Part shown: in pieces, positions 6,615 to 9,690 of the stretch
Numbering within the stretch: position 1 is the first letter of the stretch
Layout: every line of letters begins with the position of its first letter
Assembly: GCA_031260775.1 (NCBI GenBank)
Contig: JAISKW010000026.1
Coordinates: forward strand, 1-9,690
Source: Christensenellaceae bacterium
Lineage (GTDB): Bacteria > Bacillota > Clostridia > Christensenellales > DTU072
Direction of reading: 5' to 3'
Length of the DNA: 9,690 nt
Position numbers and translations under genes: made by a program
Notes under the pieces: generated by a model
Told to the model about the DNA's origin: nothing
Databases searched by the model: none
The model's input: the letters and a program-made list of their open reading frames with translations, nothing else

Positions 6615-6663
6615 GATTACCTTATTTGAAGCTTGCGCTTCTTATGAAATATTAAGATTACCT
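6582..6663. repeat. Perfect 41-bp tandem duplication at the rlmI/ddl junction
   Basis: Positions 6582-6622 and 6623-6663 are identical over all 41 bases. Copy 1 encodes the end of rlmI and its TAA (6612-6614). Copy 2 repeats that coding end in a shifted frame, and its final part contains the minus-strand TAA of ddl (6658-6660). Each copy includes GAAGC-TTGC-GCTTC, a five-pair hairpin without a useful T-run. With one copy removed, both genes keep intact ends separated by only a few bases, so the second copy adds spacer without breaking either gene. Confidence 0.97.
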
Positions 6664-7776
6664 TTTTCTGCAGCACTTTGCGCCGACGATATTTTTCAGA
6701 ACGCCACTTTCAAACGGCTTAAATTTAGGTTGCGTTCCGGCGTTGTTTATTAGGATTTCATAGAACTCCGCATTAGAGAGCTGCGGGAATAAATACCTCG
6801 ACAGCGACCCCGGAATTGAGTTAATTTCGTTCAAATACAACGTTTCTTCGCTTAAACCGCCGTTTTCAAGCAGATAATCGAAACGTACAACACCGTTCAA
6901 ATCCAAAAACTTGTACATTTTAAGCGCGGTTTCCTTAATTAGTACCGCGACTTCCTCCGATACGTTCGCGGGGAATTCGCGAACCTTGTCCGCACCGCCG
7001 ATTATCGTGCCGCCCTCGTACTTATCCTTAAAAGACAAAATTTCCTTTGCAAGAAGCGGTCTTTCGGGCTCGGATACAAGAAAATCACCGCCGTTACGCA
7101 TAACCGCAATATTCAATTCGACGGGCGAGGGAATCGCCCTCTCAATAATAAGCTTTTGGGATAGCTGAAGGGCAAGCTCCGCCGCATCCTTTAGCTCGCA
7201 ATGCGTTTTTACAAGCGTTACCCCGATGCTGCTCCCTTGGTCGTTCGGTTTTACAACGAGAGGATAACCTAATTTACTCTCGGCTTCATTAAAATATTCG
7301 CCGGTTTTTGTTTCGCAAAACGACAGCCATTCCACGACCTTAACACCGCACTTTTCGGCGATAATTTTTGTAGCTTCTTTGTCCAATGTGACTGCCGCCG
7401 AGTACGGCGAGCCTTGAGTATACGGAATGTTATTAATTTCAAAAAAACCGGCAAGCGAACCGTTTTCGCCCTCTCCGCCGTGCGTTGCAAGCAGAGCGAC
7501 GTCTATTTTATCAAACGGGACCAACTTTCCGCGGCGTTTTTTAATATAAATTCGGTCACCGATAACGGCGCATTCGGCAGCCGATTTTTCGCTAAATTGT
7601 GAATATTGTCTTATGTCAAAAAGAGATTTTCCGCTATAGAATTTGCCGCCCTTAAGGTATAACGGCACGGCTTTATAACAAGAGGGCAGCGCGTTTAGAG
7701 CGGTTACGCCGGTGATTATCGATATTTCATGCTCGGGGGACGCGCCGCCGTAAACTACCGCTACAGTTTTTTTCAT
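6658..7776 (-). CDS. ddl: D-alanine--D-alanine ligase family protein (Ddl)
   Basis: This ATP-grasp enzyme joins two D-alanines for the peptidoglycan stem in the cytoplasm. In the 372-residue protein, YGGASPEHEIS (9-19) carries E17, THGGEGENGSLAG (98-110) the glycine-rich loop, and LDKEATK (131-137) follows. VVKPNDQGSSIGV (174-186) supplies the ATP-binding Lys and S182. Metal ligands are D300 in RFDYL and E317/N319 in LNEINS. By alignment to E. coli DdlB from memory, the E15/S150/Y216 triad becomes E17, S182 and Y253 (in KDKY). Two departures stand out: the omega loop LSFKDKYEGG replaces the usual Y-D-Y-x-x-K-Y, and the last loop reads NSIPGSLSRYLFP instead of NTxPGFTxxSMYP. Relatives with the latter form occur in Clostridia. 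The second substrate could thus differ from D-Ala, which is unproven. The ATG has no Shine-Dalgarno sequence. The gene is third in a minus-strand operon, 23 bases after the flavoprotein. Confidence 0.88.
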   Translation of the reverse strand: MKKTVAVVYGGASPEHEISIITGVTALNALPSCYKAVPLYLKGGKFYSGKSLFDIRQYSQFSEKSAAECAVIGDRIYIKKRRGKLVPFDKIDVALLATHGGEGENGSLAGFFEINNIPYTQGSPYSAAVTLDKEATKIIAEKCGVKVVEWLSFCETKTGEYFNEAESKLGYPLVVKPNDQGSSIGVTLVKTHCELKDAAELALQLSQKLIIERAIPSPVELNIAVMRNGGDFLVSEPERPLLAKEILSFKDKYEGGTIIGGADKVREFPANVSEEVAVLIKETALKMYKFLDLNGVVRFDYLLENGGLSEETLYLNEINSIPGSLSRYLFPQLSNAEFYEILINNAGTQPKFKPFESGVLKNIVGAKCCRKR

Positions 7777-7799
7777 ACCGTAGCAATATATGCTTTGAG

Positions 7800-9080
7800 C
7801 TACCTCTGTGCGATTGCGGTTATTGCGGCGACGGCTGTTGAAAACGCTATCTGAAGATTAAAACCGCCCGTTAAAGCGTCAACGTCTAAAACCTCACCGA
7901 TGAAATACAGGTTGTCCGTCAGCTTTCCGCGCATGGTTTTCGGGTCAACCTGCGTAAGCGTTATGCCGCCGCTTGTAATAATCGCCTCGCTGAGCGGCGC
8001 CGGGCTTGTAATTGTAAATGTCAATCCCTTTAGTGCGCTTAATAGCTTTTTACGTTCCTCTTTTGTAATGGAATTTACCGGCTTTTCGGGCGGAATTCCC
8101 GTGCGGAAAATCAAATATGGTATAAGCGAGCGCGGAAGTAAATCGTCAAGGGCGTTTTTAAGTTCCTTGTTTTTGTATAATTCGAAGTCGCGCAAAAGGC
8201 GCGCATCTAAGACTTCACGTGTTAGAGCGGGCTTTAAGTCCAACGAAAGCACCAAAGGGAAAGCCTCGCGGTTTATCAGTGACGACAGCGTTAAAATTAT
8301 AGGGCCCGATACGCCCTTGTCGGTAAACAACATTTCGCCCTCGTCCCTTGCAACGGGCTTGTTGTCCCTTTCGCTCTTAAAAACCGCACATGCGACATTT
8401 TTCAGCGACAGCCCGACAGGGTACAATTCCGCCGATGAGTCCTTTGAAAGCAGCGGACAAAGAGCCGCCCGAGGGGGCACAATCTCGTATTTTTGAATTA
8501 GCGGCAATTCGCAAGTAAGCCGATATCCGTCGCCCGTACTCCCGGTTAGGGGATACGAAACGCCTCCGGTTGCGATAATGTAACTATCCGCAAAAATATC
8601 GCATTTGTCCGTTTCAAGCGCGATAACTTTGGGTAAATCGGAATCCTCGTTTTCTGAAATTCTAAACCTAAGCGCGCGGGTTTCGAACAAGAAGTCCGCG
8701 CCTTTGCAAGCTTTCAAAAGCGCGTCGATGATATCCGCCGCCTTGTCCGACTGAGGAAACACACGGTTGCCTCTTTCGGTTTTGAGCCTTACTCCCGCAT
8801 TTTCGAAGAACTCCTCGGTCTTTTCGGGGGGGAAGGAGTATATTGCGCTCCGCAAAAACTTTTTGCCGTTCACGACGTTTTCAATAAACTCGTTTGCCGG
8901 GCAGGCATTTGTAATATTGGCACGTCCTTTGCCTGTGATGTAAAGCTTGCGTCCGACTTTTGCGTTCCTTTCGCACACGACAACGCTCAAACCCTTTTTG
9001 AGTAAGTTTGCCGCCGCAAAAAGCCCCGACGCGCCGCCGCCGATTATGCACACCGAATATTTCTTGTTTTTGCTTTCCAT
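7800..9080 (-). CDS. HI0933/BaiN-type FAD-dependent oxidoreductase
   Basis: The 426-residue flavoprotein belongs to the HI0933-like family (often annotated aminoacetone oxidase or BaiN). The N-terminal Rossmann motif IIGGGASGLFAA (12-23) ends with E37, which should bind the FAD ribose. GRKLYITGKGRANITN (43-58) is the family hallmark, although most members have Cys where this one has A54. ATGGVSYPLTGSTGDGY (170-186), GEMLFTDKGVSGPIIL (248-263), SGGITLTQVDPKTM (370-383) and GEVLDVDALTGGFNLQ (395-410) complete the set, the last closing the FAD site. The middle part (about 190-350) is the family's inserted domain. It is cytosolic, with no signal or membrane segment. The substrate is unknown, and BaiN's bile-acid role should not be transferred without evidence. 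The gene starts eight bases after the upstream unknown gene; AAAAGGA lies rather far (about 15 bases) from its ATG. Confidence 0.9.
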   Translation of the reverse strand: MESKNKKYSVCIIGGGASGLFAAANLLKKGLSVVVCERNAKVGRKLYITGKGRANITNACPANEFIENVVNGKKFLRSAIYSFPPEKTEEFFENAGVRLKTERGNRVFPQSDKAADIIDALLKACKGADFLFETRALRFRISENEDSDLPKVIALETDKCDIFADSYIIATGGVSYPLTGSTGDGYRLTCELPLIQKYEIVPPRAALCPLLSKDSSAELYPVGLSLKNVACAVFKSERDNKPVARDEGEMLFTDKGVSGPIILTLSSLINREAFPLVLSLDLKPALTREVLDARLLRDFELYKNKELKNALDDLLPRSLIPYLIFRTGIPPEKPVNSITKEERKKLLSALKGLTFTITSPAPLSEAIITSGGITLTQVDPKTMRGKLTDNLYFIGEVLDVDALTGGFNLQIAFSTAVAAITAIAQR

Positions 9081-9088
9081 GCGGTTAA

Positions 9089-9690
9089 TTATCCGTCCTT
9101 TTCGGGAGTTTTTGAGGATGGTTCGAAAAGCGCGATATACTTATCCAAAGTTTTTTTCGAAAGATGCGTCGGAGGGGTATAGCGATTGAAGTTTTTGCCC
9201 ATAATTTTATGCAAATATGCAATATCGAACGCAATTGTAATGTATTCTTCCTCAGTTTTAGTAATTTTCCGTCCTTTATCAACAAAATTTCTTTTGAAAT
9301 TCGCGAACATAATTTTGCAAATTTCGATGTCAGGGAGATGCATAGCATCTTCTAAGTGCCCTAAAACAGTTTCGAACAGACACTCTGCAATATCGCTCCG
9401 CAATCCGTCATACATAAAATAATCGCTCGTGAGATATGCAAATCCGTTGTTTTGAGTCCTGAGATACAGTGAAATGTCTTTTACGCCAAGCGTCATAAGC
9501 CAAACGCAAAGCACCTCGTTTTTGCGCGCCCAAGTATTCGCATTTCGCATATCGCGCTCAAATTTATCAAGAAGCGCGGTTTTTTCGGCAAGCGGCATCG
9601 CGTTAAAATACGCAGCGAAGCCCTTTCGGTCGTAGTCAACACTATCCTCCTCCGGCAGCATAAAAATGCTGTGAGTGAAGCGGAAATCGT
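9089..9690 (-). CDS. Unrecognised helical protein, 5' end outside the window
   Basis: I do not recognise this protein. An internal ATG at 9661 gives 190 residues, but the frame stays open to the window edge and the nine preceding codons (DFRFTHSIF) look like coding sequence, so the true start is probably outside. The visible part is soluble, charged and rich in aromatic and acidic residues, with several probable amphipathic helices and no signal peptide, transmembrane segment or known catalytic motif. Phrases such as WARKNEVLCVWLMTLG, YFMYDGLRSDIAECLF and ITKTEEEYITIAFDIAYLHK suggest a helical-bundle or TPR-like fold (weak inference). The C-terminus is a polar tail ending SSKTPEKDG. It is first of three minus-strand genes visible here, followed closely by the flavoprotein and the ligase, so it is probably co-expressed with them. 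Confidence 0.72.
   Translation of the reverse strand, partial: DFRFTHSIFMLPEEDSVDYDRKGFAAYFNAMPLAEKTALLDKFERDMRNANTWARKNEVLCVWLMTLGVKDISLYLRTQNNGFAYLTSDYFMYDGLRSDIAECLFETVLGHLEDAMHLPDIEICKIMFANFKRNFVDKGRKITKTEEEYITIAFDIAYLHKIMGKNFNRYTPPTHLSKKTLDKYIALFEPSSKTPEKDG

Noticed and set aside
6434..6655. 73-codon + frame ending in the same LKLALLMKY as rlmI
   Set aside because: The shared ending is produced by the tandem duplication in a shifted frame, not a second gene or a frameshift of rlmI.
7900..8496. 198-codon + frame antisense to the flavoprotein
   Set aside because: Ser/Lys/Arg-rich shadow of the conserved FAD protein; no supporting promoter or motif.

Overview
This 9.7 kb window looks like chromosome from a low-to-moderate GC Bacillota (Firmicutes, Clostridia-like) bacterium. 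The evidence is a two-copy DUF1540 cysteine protein (a family typical of that phylum), TATAAT and TGnTATAAT promoters, tRNA genes that encode their CCA ends, and a lipobox lipoprotein. This placement is inferred, since no rRNA or marker alignment was possible. Almost every start codon lacks a good Shine-Dalgarno sequence close by, which is unusual for the phylum.

Layout. Positions 1-380 hold three tRNA genes on the + strand: Cys(GCA), Leu(UAA) and Gln(UUG). The two spacers between them contain hairpins with nearly the same stem, and a strong intrinsic terminator follows the last tRNA. A small DUF1540 gene (402-707, minus) converges on that terminator. It is divergent from rlmN, and the intergenic region has a perfect inverted repeat beside a TATAAT box. 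The + strand then carries rlmN (23S rRNA/tRNA A2503/A37 methyltransferase), a predicted type I membrane protein of unknown function that overlaps tgt by 8 bases, tgt (queuosine pathway), a lipoprotein of the alpha/beta-hydrolase lipase type, and rlmI (23S rRNA m5C methyltransferase). From 6658 to the window end a minus-strand operon reads, in transcription order: an unknown helical protein (cut by the window edge), an HI0933/BaiN-type flavoprotein, and a D-Ala-D-Ala ligase family protein.

The rlmI and ddl genes converge. Their ends sit in a perfect 41-bp tandem duplication that contains both stop codons and shows signs of recent origin.

Functionally this is mostly housekeeping: RNA modification (rlmN, tgt, rlmI) and decoding (tRNAs), with cell-envelope genes between them. 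I find no CRISPR array, transposase, integrase, toxin-antitoxin pair or defence system. The best leads are the tandem duplication, the paired tRNA-spacer hairpins, the rlmN/DUF1540 inverted repeat, the near-leaderless promoter, the tgt-coupled membrane protein and the atypical ligase active-site loop.
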